A stretch of 64,000 bases of DNA from Congzhengia minquanensis (GTDB taxonomy: Bacteria; Bacillota; Clostridia; UBA1381; UBA9506). Below are positions 23,616 through 33,343 of the stretch, piece after piece. The position numbers and the translations under genes are program-made. Numbering within the stretch: position 1 is the first letter of the stretch; every line of letters begins with the position of its first letter. A model generated the notes under the pieces. The model was not told the DNA's origin and made no database searches. It saw only the letters and a program-made list of their open reading frames with translations. The stretch spans positions 248,001 through 312,000 of the forward strand of contig NZ_JACRSU010000001.1 of assembly GCF_014384785.1 (NCBI RefSeq), given 5' to 3'.

Positions 23616-24584
23616 TCATTTAATATATTGCAGTGCTACCCAGCCGCCCTGTTCCTGCCGGCCGGTTAAGGTTAGCCCTGTTTTTTCGTATGCAGCCGTC
23701 ACATCGGCTTCGCGCTCTTGAATAATGCCTGAGGTTATGAACACGCCGCCGGACTTTAGAAGTTTTGGAATAACCGGCTCCATGCCGATAATCACATCTG
23801 CCACAATGTTGGCCAACACAATGTCATATTCTTTGTCGGCTACCGCACGAAAAAGCGCTTTGTCGCTGACAATGTCGCCGGAAAACGTGCGGTATGTATT
23901 TAAGTCTATCCTGTTACGCTTTGCGTTTTGCACTGCAATTTCCACCGCATTGGGGTCAATGTCCACCGCTGTGGCGTCTTTTGCGCCCAAAAGCAAAGCA
24001 ATGATAGATAAAATTCCGCTGCCGCACCCCAAGTCTAAAACAGACATTCCGGGTGCTATGCGCTGCTCCAGGCCCTGAATGCATAGCTGGGTGGTGTGAT
24101 GGGAGCCTGTGCCGAAGCTCATGCCCGGGTTTACAGTGAACACCGTGCGGTCTGTCGGCTCGGTTAAGCGTTCCCACTCAGGCAGAATCAAAATTTTGTC
24201 GCCTACGTTCATCGGCTTAAAATATTGTTTCCAATTTTCCGCCCAATCCTCCTCCTTCATGTTGGCAGAGGTGACAGAAAGAGCGCCATATTCGCCTTTT
24301 TCGTCCATAGCGGCCAGGCGCTTTAAGCCCTCGGTGACCTGTGTGCGCATGTCGGCGCCGCAGGCGTTGTCCGTAACGTAAAATTTCACGCAAGTATCGC
24401 CGCCAAAAGCCGACATCAGTTCTTCGTCCACATAGTCCCATGTGCTGCGGTTGGCTTCTAAAAAGCAATGAAAATCTTTCGCATCTTCTATCTCCATGCC
24501 CGTAATGCCGGCGTCCATCAACACGGCACAAACAGGCTCAATGCCCTCTGTTGTGGTGGAAATGCGAAGCTGTATCCAATCCAT
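23616..24584 (-). CDS. prmA: Ribosomal protein L11 methyltransferase
   Basis: A 322-residue enzyme that trimethylates ribosomal protein L11 using SAM. Residues 1-110 are the N-terminal substrate-recognition domain (WIQLRISTTTEGIEPVCAVL). The catalytic Rossmann domain follows with FTVNPGMSFGTGSHHTTQLC, motif I VLDLGCGSGILSIIALLLGA, ATAVDIDPNAVE, and motif IV DIVLANIVADVI, which carries the NxxxD-like block of this family. Length and order match PrmA throughout. It is 10 bases downstream of thrC, an unusual partner, so the two probably share a transcript by chance of arrangement. Confidence 0.96.
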   Translation of the reverse strand: MDWIQLRISTTTEGIEPVCAVLMDAGITGMEIEDAKDFHCFLEANRSTWDYVDEELMSAFGGDTCVKFYVTDNACGADMRTQVTEGLKRLAAMDEKGEYGALSVTSANMKEEDWAENWKQYFKPMNVGDKILILPEWERLTEPTDRTVFTVNPGMSFGTGSHHTTQLCIQGLEQRIAPGMSVLDLGCGSGILSIIALLLGAKDATAVDIDPNAVEIAVQNAKRNRIDLNTYRTFSGDIVSDKALFRAVADKEYDIVLANIVADVIIGMEPVIPKLLKSGGVFITSGIIQEREADVTAAYEKTGLTLTGRQEQGGWVALQYIK

Positions 24585-24594
24585 GAAAATCCTC

Positions 24595-26091
24595 CTACGC
24601 CAAATTCAGCATTTGGCTGACAACGTCGACCATCTCGTCTTTTTCACAGGTGGTTCTGAAAATCACCGGCTTTGTTTTCAGCTCGGCCAAAGATTTTGGG
24701 ATTGACGCCTGGGCTGTTTCGGCAAGCTCAGCTAACTGCGTAAAAGCGTCCCCTGTTTCCGGCGCGCCTTTTATGGCTGTTAACACGCTGTCTGAGAACT
24801 TAAATGGACTTGCGGTGGAACAGATCACCGTTTTTGTGGCGTCGCCTGTTTCTGCCGCATATTGGTTCAACACCCGTTTGGCCACAGCCGTGTGGGTGTC
24901 CATTACATAGCTGGTCTCGCGGAATACGCGGTTAATTTCGTCTAAGGTATCGTCGTCGTCGCAGAATCCACCCCAGAACGTTTCCAGAATTTTTTGTTTC
25001 ACGCCGGCAGACACTTCATATTTTCCTGTGGATTTTAAATTTTCCATCCACGCTTTCACCTGCCCGTCGTCACCGTTGGTGGCTAAAGACAAAAGACGCT
25101 CTAAATTGCTGGAGATTAAAATGTCCATCGAGGGGGAAACTGTGGTTTTAAAGCCGCGGTTTTTGTCGTAGACGCCGGTTTTGATAAAGTCTGTCAGCAC
25201 GTTATTTTCGTTAGAAGCGCAGATAAGCCTGTTCACCGGCAGGCCCATTTCTTTTGCATAATAGGCCGCCAAAATATTTCCAAAATTGCCGGTGGGCACT
25301 ACAAAATTAATTTTGTCCCCCAGCTTAATTTCGTTGTTTTTCACTAAATTTGCATAGGCTGAAAAATAGTACACCACCTGAGGAACCAGTCTGCCCCAGT
25401 TTATGGAGTTTGCGCTGGACAGCATAAAGCCGTTTTGCGCCAGCATTTCATTATAATCTTTGTCAGTGAAAATCTGTTTCACGCCGTTTTGCGCATCGTC
25501 AAAATTGCCGCAAACCGCCGCAACGTCTACATTGTTGCCGTCTTGGGTTACCATTTGCCGTTTTTGAATGTCAGAAACGCCGTCGGCTGGGTAAAACACA
25601 ATAATTCTTGTGCCGGCTACGTCCTTAAATCCTTCTAACGCCGCCTTGCCCGTATCGCCCGAGGTTGCCACCAAAATGACCACCTCTTTGGTTTCGCCTG
25701 TTTTATGAATGGACTTCAGCAGCAGGTGGGGCAGAATTTGCAGCGCCATATCTTTAAACGCGCAGGTTGGGCCATGCCACAGTTCTAAAAAGTATGTGTT
25801 TTGGTTCAGCTTGAAAATAGGGGCGATTTCCTCCGTTTCAAATTTTTCGCGGCTGTAGGCGCGGTTAACGCAGGTGGTAATTTCCTCCTGTGTAAAATCC
25901 GTCAAAAACCGGCTTAAAATGTCCACCGCCCGTTCGTTATAGGTCATGCCGCAAAGGGACTCAATTTCAGACAACGAAACCTGTGGAACCGTTTCGGGCA
26001 GAAAAAGACCGCCGTCGGGCGCAAGGCCGGTTTTAATTGCCATTGCAGATGTTACTTGTGTGTTACTGTCACGGGTGCTGCGATACTGCAT
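24595..26091 (-). CDS. thrC: Threonine synthase
   Basis: A 498-residue PLP enzyme that converts O-phospho-homoserine to threonine. It belongs to the long form (about 500 residues) that begins MQYRSTRDSNTQVTSAMAI. The PLP lysine is in LWHGPTCAFKDMALQILP; phosphate-binding and cofactor loops are at VATSGDTGKAALEGF and VPTGNFGNILAAYYAKEMG. The N-terminal domain typical of the long form (TYNERAVDILSRFLTDF) is present. No T-box or other leader structure was seen in the 87 bases upstream. Confidence 0.97.
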   Translation of the reverse strand: MQYRSTRDSNTQVTSAMAIKTGLAPDGGLFLPETVPQVSLSEIESLCGMTYNERAVDILSRFLTDFTQEEITTCVNRAYSREKFETEEIAPIFKLNQNTYFLELWHGPTCAFKDMALQILPHLLLKSIHKTGETKEVVILVATSGDTGKAALEGFKDVAGTRIIVFYPADGVSDIQKRQMVTQDGNNVDVAAVCGNFDDAQNGVKQIFTDKDYNEMLAQNGFMLSSANSINWGRLVPQVVYYFSAYANLVKNNEIKLGDKINFVVPTGNFGNILAAYYAKEMGLPVNRLICASNENNVLTDFIKTGVYDKNRGFKTTVSPSMDILISSNLERLLSLATNGDDGQVKAWMENLKSTGKYEVSAGVKQKILETFWGGFCDDDDTLDEINRVFRETSYVMDTHTAVAKRVLNQYAAETGDATKTVICSTASPFKFSDSVLTAIKGAPETGDAFTQLAELAETAQASIPKSLAELKTKPVIFRTTCEKDEMVDVVSQMLNLA

Positions 26092-26178
26092 TTTTCAATC
26101 CTCCGAACCGCTGGGCAATGTTTGATGCTTGCGGTATTTTTTGCTGTTAGGTGTATCAATCAATTCAAAATTAGTATA

Positions 26179-27531
26179 TCACATGCCAAGTCTTTTTTCA
26201 AGTGCTTCTTTTTCCTGCTCAAAGCCAGGTTTTCCCAGCAGGGCAAACATGTTCTTTTTATAGGCTTCCACACCGGGCTGGTTAAAGGGGTTTACGCCGA
26301 GAATGTAGCCGCTGATGCCGCATGCCTTTTCAAAGAAATAAATCAGCATCCCCAGATAATATTCGTTAATTTCTGGGATATTCACAACCATATTCGGCAC
26401 GCCGCCGTCGTTGTGTGCCAGAAGCGTTCCCAAAAATGCCTTGTTGTTCACAAAGCTCATGGTTTTTCCTGCCAAAAAGTTTAATCCGTCGATGTTGTCC
26501 TCTGTTTCGTCAATGGTCACGTCGTCGCTTGATTCTTCTACATTCAGCACAGTTTCAAACAGAACCCTGCGCCCGTCCTGAATATACTGGCCCATGGAGT
26601 GCAGGTCGGTAGAAAAGTCAACAGCAGCCGGTAAAATTCCCTTGCCGTCTTTTCCCTCGCTTTCGCCATAGAGCTGCTTCCACCACTCGCCAAAATAGTG
26701 CAGTCTTGGCTCATAGTTCACCACAAGCTCCGTCTGCTTGCCCTTGTTGTATAAAATATTTCTGATTGCCGCATACATGTAGCAGTCGTTCGTCTTTAAG
26801 TCGCAGCCTTCATATTCTTTCACAGCCGCCTGTGCGCCCGCCATAAGCTGGTCGATGTCCGCGCCGGAAACAGCAATGGGAAGCAGGCCAACGGCAGTCA
26901 GCACGGAAAACCGGCCGCCAACGTCGTCCGGCACGACAAAGGTTTCATAGCCCTCGCTGTCCGCCAAATTTTTCAGCGCACCTTTTTCTTTGTCGGTTGT
27001 GGCATAAATTCTTGATTTTGCGCCTTCCTTGCCATATTTCTTCTCCAAAAGCTCCTTAAACACACGAAAAGCCACAGCAGGCTCAGTGGTTGTGCCCGAT
27101 TTGGAAATAACGTTCACAGAAAAGTCCTTCTTCTCCACAAATTTTAAAAGCTGGGAGAGGTATGACCCGCTGATGGAGTTACCGGCAAACAAAATCTGAG
27201 GCGTTTTCCGTTCATCTTTGGAAAGCAGGTTATAAAAATTGTTGGAAAGCATGTCAATGGCCGCTTTCGCACCCAGATATGAACCGCCGATGCCGATAAC
27301 AATCAGCACGTCGGAGTCACTTTTAATTTTTTCTGCACTCATCTTTATGCGTGCAAATTCTTCCTTGTCATAGTCGAAAGGTAAATTGAGCCAGCCAAGA
27401 TAGTCGCTGCCCTCCCCTGTTTTTTCCGTCAGGGTTTTGTGGGCGGCTAAAACCTGCTGTTCCATGGCCTCAATTTCCTCTCGGGAAACAAAATTTAACG
27501 TTTTTGAATAATCAAGTTTAATGCTTCTCAT
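26179..27531 (-). CDS. pgi: Glucose-6-phosphate isomerase
   Basis: A 450-residue glycolytic enzyme interconverting glucose-6-phosphate and fructose-6-phosphate. The signature blocks are [55 protein letters not shown], and [16 protein letters not shown] near the end, which contains the catalytic Lys; the Glu of the first signature and the His of [19 protein letters not shown] are also present. The length fits the short Bacillus type. It is 23 bases downstream of the aminotransferase gene and likely shares the promoter at 28815-28843. Confidence 0.97.
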   Translation of the reverse strand: MRSIKLDYSKTLNFVSREEIEAMEQQVLAAHKTLTEKTGEGSDYLGWLNLPFDYDKEEFARIKMSAEKIKSDSDVLIVIGIGGSYLGAKAAIDMLSNNFYNLLSKDERKTPQILFAGNSISGSYLSQLLKFVEKKDFSVNVISKSGTTTEPAVAFRVFKELLEKKYGKEGAKSRIYATTDKEKGALKNLADSEGYETFVVPDDVGGRFSVLTAVGLLPIAVSGADIDQLMAGAQAAVKEYEGCDLKTNDCYMYAAIRNILYNKGKQTELVVNYEPRLHYFGEWWKQLYGESEGKDGKGILPAAVDFSTDLHSMGQYIQDGRRVLFETVLNVEESSDDVTIDETEDNIDGLNFLAGKTMSFVNNKAFLGTLLAHNDGGVPNMVVNIPEINEYYLGMLIYFFEKACGISGYILGVNPFNQPGVEAYKKNMFALLGKPGFEQEKEALEKRLGM

Positions 27532-27554
27532 TATTTTCTCTCTCCTTAAAGTGT

Positions 27555-28748
27555 TTATTTAAGTTCCTGGGCCAAAAACGTTTCTAACCTGTTTAGGCCC
27601 TCCACTATGTTTTCCATGCTGGTGGCGTAAGACCATCTTACAAAATCGTCAGCGCCGAAGCCGCTGCAGGGAACTAGGGCAAGCCCGGCCTTCTCCAGCA
27701 GCACGTCGGCAAAGTCGTCAGACGTATGAATGGTTCTGCCGCCGAGTAGTTTTCCCTTAAGCTGGGAAATGTTCATCACTACATAAAACGCACCGTGGGG
27801 ATTTCTGCAGGACACTCCGGGAATGGAGTTAATGCGCTCCACCATATAGTCCCTGCGCTTTTGAAACTCCGCTTTCATGCGGGCAATTTCTTCCTCGCCG
27901 CCGTTTAAAGCCGCAACCGTTGCTGCCTGGGCAATGGAATTGGGGTTTGACGTGGCGTGGGACTGCAAATTGGAAATTGCTTTTGCAACCTCCGGATGGG
28001 AAGCGCTGTAGCCAATTCTCCACCCCGTCATGGCGTAGGTTTTCGACACGCCGTTAATGATGATGGTCAGGTCCTTAATTTTATCGTGAAACGAGGCAAT
28101 GCTCACATGCTTGCCTTCGTAAATTAAATGTTCGTAAATTTCGTCGGCCACAACATAAATATTATGTTTTACCGCAACCTCGGCAATGGAACGAAGTTCT
28201 TCCTCTGTGTAAACCATGCCGGTTGGGTTTGAGGGACTGTTTAAAACCAGCGCCCGGGTTTTGGGGGTAATTGCGTCTTCAAACTCTTTGGCCGTGAACT
28301 TAAACTCGTCTTCTTCCTTTGTTTCGATAATCACCGAAACACCGTCGGCTATTTTCACCATTTCGGGGTAGCTCACCCAGTAGGGCGATGGGATAATCAC
28401 TTCGTCGCCTTCGTTTAAAATTGCCATGAAGGTGTTCACTAAGGCGTGTTTTGCGCCGTTGGTTACGACGATTTGGTTTGGCTCATAGTCAAGGCCGTTT
28501 TCCCGCTTTAATTTGTCGCAGATTGCGCGGCGCAGTTCCATAGTACCTGCGGCGGGGGTATATTTGGTTTTGCCGCCGGCGATAGCCTCAACCGCAGCTT
28601 TTTTAATATAGTCCGGCGTGTCGAAGTCCGGCTCGCCGGTGCCAAAGCCCACAACGTCAACGCCCTCTGCCTTCATCTGTTTAAACTTTGAGTCAATCGC
28701 CAAGGTTGACGAAGGACTGATGCTTTTCACTTTGTCTGATATGTACAA
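27555..28748 (-). CDS. Aspartate aminotransferase (class I, AspB type)
   Basis: A 397-residue PLP aminotransferase. Key blocks: [54 protein letters not shown] with the Asn that binds [15 protein letters not shown] with the Asp and Tyr, the PLP lysine in [20 protein letters not shown], and the substrate-binding Arg near [13 protein letters not shown]. The TTG at 28748, preceded by GAGGGGCGATTAAC, gives [16 protein letters not shown] as N-terminus and the usual family length; the longer frame to 28793 is not needed. Aspartate is the most likely amino donor, but broader specificity is common in the family. Confidence 0.93.
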   Translation of the reverse strand: MYISDKVKSISPSSTLAIDSKFKQMKAEGVDVVGFGTGEPDFDTPDYIKKAAVEAIAGGKTKYTPAAGTMELRRAICDKLKRENGLDYEPNQIVVTNGAKHALVNTFMAILNEGDEVIIPSPYWVSYPEMVKIADGVSVIIETKEEDEFKFTAKEFEDAITPKTRALVLNSPSNPTGMVYTEEELRSIAEVAVKHNIYVVADEIYEHLIYEGKHVSIASFHDKIKDLTIIINGVSKTYAMTGWRIGYSASHPEVAKAISNLQSHATSNPNSIAQAATVAALNGGEEEIARMKAEFQKRRDYMVERINSIPGVSCRNPHGAFYVVMNISQLKGKLLGGRTIHTSDDFADVLLEKAGLALVPCSGFGADDFVRWSYATSMENIVEGLNRLETFLAQELK

Positions 28749-28814
28749 GTTAATCGCCCCTCTAAATGATTTTTCAATGAAACACGGTTTCATTTTATCT
28801 TTTTTATCTCTTCT

Positions 28815-28843
28815 ATTTTAATATATCCGGCGTAAAAATGCAA
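28815..28843 (-). promoter_or_regulatory. Promoter of the aminotransferase-pgi transcript
   Basis: On the minus strand TTGCAT, 17 bases, TAAAAT, about 65 bases before the start. Confidence 0.65.
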
Positions 28844-28861
28844 CAGAAAATACAAATATTT

Positions 28862-29800
28862 TCATTTTTCTATTCTTTCCATAAAGTTTACCATGTTTTT
28901 GTGGGTGATTTTGTCAATTAATGCATCACTGTAGCCGCAGCGGGACATTTCGTTGAACAGTTTTACATAGTCCTCCGCGCCAAAAAAGCCTTGCGGCAGT
29001 CTGTCTACCCCGTCAAAATCGGAGCCAAGCCCCAGGCTGTTTTCTCCGCCTAAAGATAAAATGTGGTCGGTGTGGCGCAGAACGTCTGTTACGTCAGCCG
29101 TTTTGCCGTCCGTCAAAAAATCGGGATAGATATTTACGCAAACCATGCCGCCGGACTGCACAAGAGCGCAGATTTGCTCGTCATTTAAATTTCTCCTGTG
29201 ACCGCACACAGCCGCTGCGTTGGAGTGGGAGGCCAAAACCGGAGCGTTTGTGTGCTCTAAAACGTCCCAAAAGCCCCTGGGCGTAATGTGAGACACGTCC
29301 ACCATCATGTGCAGGCGGTTCATTTCCCGCACAACGTCTTTGCCAAAGGCTGTTAACCCTGCGCCCCGCTCAGACGCAGCGCCGTCGGTTACGTCGTTAT
29401 TGTCGTTCCAGGCCAGGGTAATTGCTCGCACGCCCAGCCTATGAAACATACGCAGAGCGGAAAGGGAGCCGCAAAGCGCCCTTGCATCTTCAATGGCAAG
29501 AACTGCGCCGCGCTTCCCGCGGGCCAGCACAGAATTTAGTTCTTCTGCCGTTCTAATTTCTTCCATGTATTCTTTGTTTTTTTCAAGCTCGCACTTAAGC
29601 CTGTCAATGATTTCCACCGCACGCAAAAGGGGGTTTTTTTCCCGCTTGCTGACCCAAGCCGCGTAAAACTGAACGTAGCTCTGATAGCCTTTCATTTTTT
29701 CAATGGACAAATGCCCCGTGTTTGAAAAAAGGCATTCGTTTTTGTCCAGCAGTTCGCTTGCGGTGTCGCAATGGGCGTCAATCACAGTGAATTGCTTCAT
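28862..29800 (-). CDS. Membrane-dipeptidase-like zinc peptidase (M19)
   Basis: A 312-residue enzyme of the renal dipeptidase family. It starts FTVIDAHCDTASELLDKNEC with the first metal ligands (HCD). The bridging Glu is in GAVLAIEDARALCG, and further His are in MMVDVSHITPRGFWDVLE and APVLASHSNAAAVCGHRRNL. LGLGSDFDGVDRLPQGF with the late Asp closes the active site. Such enzymes cleave dipeptides, including ones with a D-residue at the C-terminal end, and some release cell-wall-derived peptides. No signal peptide, so it is cytoplasmic here. Confidence 0.93.
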   Translation of the reverse strand: MKQFTVIDAHCDTASELLDKNECLFSNTGHLSIEKMKGYQSYVQFYAAWVSKREKNPLLRAVEIIDRLKCELEKNKEYMEEIRTAEELNSVLARGKRGAVLAIEDARALCGSLSALRMFHRLGVRAITLAWNDNNDVTDGAASERGAGLTAFGKDVVREMNRLHMMVDVSHITPRGFWDVLEHTNAPVLASHSNAAAVCGHRRNLNDEQICALVQSGGMVCVNIYPDFLTDGKTADVTDVLRHTDHILSLGGENSLGLGSDFDGVDRLPQGFFGAEDYVKLFNEMSRCGYSDALIDKITHKNMVNFMERIEK

Positions 29801-29863
29801 AAATTACCGAACCTTTCCCCTGCTACCATGAAAGCAGGCGCTTTATTTTCTTTCTTTAGTAAT

Positions 29864-30220
29864 TTATGTAATAAATGCGTTTTCTATGTGGTTCACCGAC
29901 AAAACCTTTCCGCCGGACAGAAGCACCTCAATTACATCAAAAGCAATTTCTCCGTCTAAGCGGTGTTCAAGCAGGTAGCTCTGTGCGGTTTTAATAATCT
30001 TTTGCTGTTTATAATAGTCCACCGCTTCGCTGGGCATTCCATAGCCCGCGCCGGAACGGGTTTTTACCTCGACAAACACAATTTTGCTTTTTCTTTGCGC
30101 AATAATGTCAATTTCGCCGAACCGTTTGCGGTAGTTTCGGGCCAAAATAGCGTAGCGTTTCTTTTTTAAATATACGCAGGCCGCGTCTTCCCCAAGCTTT
30201 CCGCTTTGTTGTGCATTCAT
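29864..30220 (-). CDS. yraN: YraN family nuclease-like protein (UPF0102)
   Basis: A 118-residue protein with the endonuclease-like core of the YraN family: GKLGEDAACVYLKKKRYAIL, NYRKRFGEIDIIAQRKSKIVFVEVKTRSG with the GEIDII and VEVK motifs (Glu, Asp, Glu, Lys) of a restriction-endonuclease-like fold. Function is not settled. Its start overlaps the stop of rnhB (ATGA), and it ends the block rbgA-rnhB-yraN, the standard order in Bacillota. Confidence 0.95.
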   Translation of the reverse strand: MNAQQSGKLGEDAACVYLKKKRYAILARNYRKRFGEIDIIAQRKSKIVFVEVKTRSGAGYGMPSEAVDYYKQQKIIKTAQSYLLEHRLDGEIAFDVIEVLLSGGKVLSVNHIENAFIT

Positions 30221-30831
30221 TTAAACTCACCAAACTTTTTCTTTAAAAATGAACGCCGGTGCTGGGGGCACGGACCGAACTCGGCAATTTTTTCAAAGTG
30301 TAGTTTTGTGCCGTAGCCCTTGTGCTTTTCAAACTGATACAGTGGATATTCTTTTGCCAATACCTCTTTTACAAACCGGTCCCGCGCCACCTTTGCCAAA
30401 ATAGACGCTGCAGCCACAGACAAGCTTTTATCGTCCCCCCCCACAATGCAATCGTGGGATAGTTCAATTCCCGGAGAACGGTTGCCGTCTACCAAAACGA
30501 ACTCCGGACAAACGGTGAGCTTCGCCAGGGCCGATTTCATTGCGATAAACGTAGCGTTTAAAATGTTAACTTCTTCAATTAACGGAACCTCTGCCGCGCA
30601 CACCGAAAATGCCAGGGCTTTTTCCTTTATTATTGCTTCTAATGCCTCCCGTTTTTTTTCGGAAAGCTTTTTCGAGTCGCGGATACCTTCTCCCGGAAAA
30701 TCAGGCGGCAAAATCACCGCCGCTGCGAACACAGGCCCTGCCAGCGGGCCGCGGCCCGCTTCGTCCACCCCGGCCAAGCAGGAAACGTGGTGTGCGGCCC
30801 GAACAGTTTGGTCAAATTCAAACAACGTCAT
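30217..30831 (-). CDS. rnhB: Ribonuclease HII
   Basis: A 204-residue enzyme that cuts RNA in RNA-DNA hybrids, including single ribonucleotides. Acidic residues are in CLAGVDEAGRGPLAGPVFAA (Asp-Glu) and in FVLVDGNRSPGIELS (Asp); SVAAASILAKVARDRFV carries the RNase HII signature and the YPLYQFEKHKGYGTKLH block supplies the conserved basic residues. The gene overlaps rbgA upstream and yraN downstream by 4 bases each. Confidence 0.97.
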   Translation of the reverse strand: MTLFEFDQTVRAAHHVSCLAGVDEAGRGPLAGPVFAAAVILPPDFPGEGIRDSKKLSEKKREALEAIIKEKALAFSVCAAEVPLIEEVNILNATFIAMKSALAKLTVCPEFVLVDGNRSPGIELSHDCIVGGDDKSLSVAAASILAKVARDRFVKEVLAKEYPLYQFEKHKGYGTKLHFEKIAEFGPCPQHRRSFLKKKFGEFK

Positions 30832-31694
30832 TGCACGCTTACCTCCAAATCTTCGGGCTTTTCCAGGCTGATTCGTCCGATTTTTCCTGCACGAAACTCG
30901 TCCAGCAAAATGTTGGAGGCCCGCAGAAGGTCAATCTCGCCGCCGGAAACCACAAAACCGCGTTTTCTGCCCAGCAGTTCCACCAGCTCAAACCCCTGAA
31001 GCCCCTCTGTGTTTTCCAGCTTATACCGGGCGCAAAACAACTCCCGGTAATTTTGGTTTAAAAATTCTGCCAGTTTGCAGGCCAAAAGCTCGGTGTCTAT
31101 AATTTCGTCTTTAATGGAGCCGGTAAACGCCAAATGCAGACCTACCGTTTCGTCTTCAAACTTGGGCCACAAAATTCCCGGGGTGTCTAACAGTTCAATG
31201 CCGTTTTTCAGGCGGATCCACTGCTGCCCCCGGGTGACTCCGGGGCGGTCGCCCACAGCGGCGCGCCGGTTACCAGACAGGCGGTTTATATAAGAGGATT
31301 TGCCCACGTTGGGCACGCCGGCAACCAAAATTTTAATAGCGCGGTTCATGCCCTTTTCGCTGTCATTAGACAGTTTTTCGGCCAATGCGCGCTTAACCGC
31401 GGCCACCGACTCGTTAATGCCGCGGCCCTTTGCACAGTCTGCCAAGGTGACCTCAACATTGTTTTGTTTATAAAATGAAACCCACTGTTTGGTAACAGTT
31501 TCGTCTGCTAAATCTGCCTTGTTCAGCACCGCAACCCGAGGCTTGCCTTTTGTCATTTCCGAAATGTCGGGATTTTGAGACGAAACGGGAATCCGCGCGT
31601 CTAAAATCTCCACCACCACATCAATGAGCTTTAACTTTTCTTCAATCTGCCGTCTGGTTTTCGCCATGTGTCCCGGAAACCACTGTATATTCAT
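30828..31694 (-). CDS. rbgA: Ribosome biogenesis GTPase
   Basis: A 288-residue circularly permuted GTPase (RbgA/YlqF) needed for late 50S assembly. The motifs are in permuted order: G4 AVLNKADLAD (about residues 55-65), G1 ILVAGVPNVGKSSYINRLSG, G2 GVTRGQQW, G3 LLDTPGILWP. It begins MNIQWFPGHMAKTRRQIEEK, the family N-terminus. The ATG at 31694 follows GAGGTG and is preferred over a longer frame. A terminator upstream separates it from lepB. Confidence 0.96.
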   Translation of the reverse strand: MNIQWFPGHMAKTRRQIEEKLKLIDVVVEILDARIPVSSQNPDISEMTKGKPRVAVLNKADLADETVTKQWVSFYKQNNVEVTLADCAKGRGINESVAAVKRALAEKLSNDSEKGMNRAIKILVAGVPNVGKSSYINRLSGNRRAAVGDRPGVTRGQQWIRLKNGIELLDTPGILWPKFEDETVGLHLAFTGSIKDEIIDTELLACKLAEFLNQNYRELFCARYKLENTEGLQGFELVELLGRKRGFVVSGGEIDLLRASNILLDEFRAGKIGRISLEKPEDLEVSVQ

Positions 31695-31712
31695 AATACA
31701 CCTCAAATTCGT

Positions 31713-31755
31713 AAAAAATAAGCACAACGGCAAGTGCGCACCGCCTTGCCGTTGT
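31713..31755 (-). terminator. Terminator of lepB
   Basis: ACAACGGCAAG (31724-31734) and CTTGCCGTTGT (31745-31755) pair perfectly; the minus strand then reads GCTTATTTTTTACG. Confidence 0.85.
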
Positions 31756-31772
31756 GGAATTTATTTTTTGTC

Positions 31773-32654
31773 TTAATCTATTTTGCCGATTTTAGAAAAC
31801 GGAAACAGCCTGATAGAGGATTTTCCCACCACTTCACTTTCAGGAATTAACCCTAAGGTTCTGCTGTCGCTGGAATGATTGCGGTTGTCGCCCATAACGA
31901 AATAGCAGTTTTGCTTATAGGTGGTCTTTCCTTCTTCAAACACGCCGTCTGCCACCAGCTCGCTTCCTTTAATTTCCACACTGCCGTCCGCCCGCATGTC
32001 GAACGTCATCGTGCCCTTGCCCGCTTTTAAATTTGCCTCAGACATAATATAATCCAAATTTGCGATTTCGCCCTTTTTCGGCACGGTTAAGGGGTAGGCA
32101 TACAGGTTTCCGAAAGAAATCTGCTTTTCTTTAATATACGGCTCATCTAAAGTTACCCCGTCAACCACCACGTTCCGCTCGCCGTCAAAGTCTACCGTTT
32201 GGCCCGGCAGAGCAATGACACGTTTAACAATATATTTTTGAATGGCTTCGGATTTTAAAATGACAATGTCTTTTTGCTTTGGCGTGTAGAACGCTTTGCG
32301 CACCACCAGCCGCTCGTTATGGTAGAGCGTTGGCTCCATGGACTGACCATCCACCTGCACCAGCGCAAACAGGAACTGGTTTATTAAAAGCGCCAGCACC
32401 ACGGCAATGGCAATAGATGACGTCCATTCGTAAAGCTCCTTGGCCCAGCCGCCACGCACCTGGGTTTGGCCCATTTGGTCTAAAACATTGTCGGTATAGG
32501 CCTGAGCGGTGATATATTCCTCCTCGGTGAGGTTATCGTCTGTTTCCGCGGGTGCCTCCGCAGGCTGCTCGCAGCTGTCAGGCTCCGGCACATTATTTAT
32601 TTCTTCAGGTTCCTTTTTTTCATCTTCTTCAGGAAGTCTGTTATTTTCATCCAT
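31773..32654 (-). CDS. lepB: Signal peptidase I
   Basis: A 293-residue membrane-bound serine-lysine protease that removes signal peptides. The first 65 residues are very acidic and cytoplasmic (many Glu and Pro), an unusually long leader. One membrane segment follows (SIAIAVVLALLINQFLFALV, residues 80-99). Catalytic Ser105 is in VDGQSMEPTL and Lys144 in YIVKRVIALPGQ; YFVMGDNRNHSSDSRT is the third signature. The gene lies between rplS and rbgA as usual in the phylum. The 167 bases upstream hold four hairpins (see the separate entry). Confidence 0.95.
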   Translation of the reverse strand: MDENNRLPEEDEKKEPEEINNVPEPDSCEQPAEAPAETDDNLTEEEYITAQAYTDNVLDQMGQTQVRGGWAKELYEWTSSIAIAVVLALLINQFLFALVQVDGQSMEPTLYHNERLVVRKAFYTPKQKDIVILKSEAIQKYIVKRVIALPGQTVDFDGERNVVVDGVTLDEPYIKEKQISFGNLYAYPLTVPKKGEIANLDYIMSEANLKAGKGTMTFDMRADGSVEIKGSELVADGVFEEGKTTYKQNCYFVMGDNRNHSSDSRTLGLIPESEVVGKSSIRLFPFSKIGKID

Positions 32655-32683
32655 AATTTACGTCCCCTTTCGAGACAATAATT

Positions 32684-32812
32684 CTATGCGATTTTTCAAT
32701 AGGAACGCATAGTTTAAATGGCAAGGGAGTTTAATCCGCACCCCTGCCATTACGACTACACATGTAAAAGCGGCAATCTGCGCTTTTCATAGTCTTGCCG
32801 CGAACGCGGCAA
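32684..32812 (-). other. Cluster of four stem-loops between rplS and lepB
   Basis: Four hairpins in 129 bases: CTATGCG/CGCATAG (32684-32712); AATGGCAAGGG/CCCCTGCCATT (32717-32751, one mismatch); AAAAGCG/CGCTTTT (32766-32787); TTGCCGCG/CGCGGCAA (32795-32812, perfect). None has a strong T run on the minus strand. They could be the 3' end of the rplS message, a processing site, or a structured lepB leader. No protein is encoded here. Confidence 0.55.
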
Positions 32813-32821
32813 AATCCGATT

Positions 32822-33163
32822 TTAGAGTTTTTCTTTTACCTTTGCAGCCTTGCCGACTCTGTCTCTTAAGTAATAGAGCTTTGCTCTTCTTACTTTACCC
32901 TTTCTTACAACCTCGATTTTTGCAATCTTAGGTGAATTTACAGGGAAGGTACGTTCAACGCCAATTCCGTAGGACAGGCGGCGAACGGTAAACGTCTTCT
33001 GAATTCCGCCGTGCTGAACCTTAATGATGGTGCCTTCAAACACCTGAATTCTTTCACGGTTTCCTTCTTTAACCTTTACATGCACTTTTACGGTGCTTCC
33101 GACTTCTAACTCCGGCAAATCTGTTCTGATTTGGTCTTTGGTTAATTCCTTAATTAAATCCAT
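32822..33163 (-). CDS. rplS: Large-subunit ribosomal protein L19
   Basis: A 113-residue ribosomal protein at the 30S-50S interface. The start [20 protein letters not shown] and the blocks [20 protein letters not shown] and [20 protein letters not shown] are family-typical, ending in [19 protein letters not shown]. The ATG at 33163 follows GAGGAGGAG. The promoter is at 33271-33299, which leaves a leader of about 100 bases. Confidence 0.98.
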   Translation of the reverse strand: MDLIKELTKDQIRTDLPELEVGSTVKVHVKVKEGNRERIQVFEGTIIKVQHGGIQKTFTVRRLSYGIGVERTFPVNSPKIAKIEVVRKGKVRRAKLYYLRDRVGKAAKVKEKL

Positions 33164-33264
33164 TAAAAACTCCTCCTCTCCTTCAAAGACGTTCATGCCC
33201 GGCTAAACCGGCAGAGGACCATCCGTAGTACGAACATGAAACTGCAAAATACAATTTCACACAT
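33164..33264 (-). promoter_or_regulatory. Possible structured leader of rplS
   Basis: The leader contains TTCATG near the start codon and CATGAA further upstream that can pair (about 33189-33194 with 33234-33239), enclosing a CCGG-TTTAG-CCGG hairpin. Known rplS messages in Bacillota carry an autoregulatory leader, but I could not match this one to that consensus. Confidence 0.35.
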
Positions 33265-33270
33265 TCGTAT

Positions 33271-33299
33271 ATTATAATATAAATACCAAGAAAAAACAA
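33271..33299 (-). promoter_or_regulatory. Promoter of rplS
   Basis: On the minus strand TTGTTT, 17 bases, TATAAT. Confidence 0.75.
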
Positions 33300-33343
33300 G
33301 TGTATTTTTAAAAAAAGTTGAATTTTTTATCCATTTGTTACAT

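Noticed and set aside
26092..26178. T-box or threonine attenuator upstream of thrC
   Set aside because: The gap is only 87 bases and contains no T-box core or terminator hairpin.
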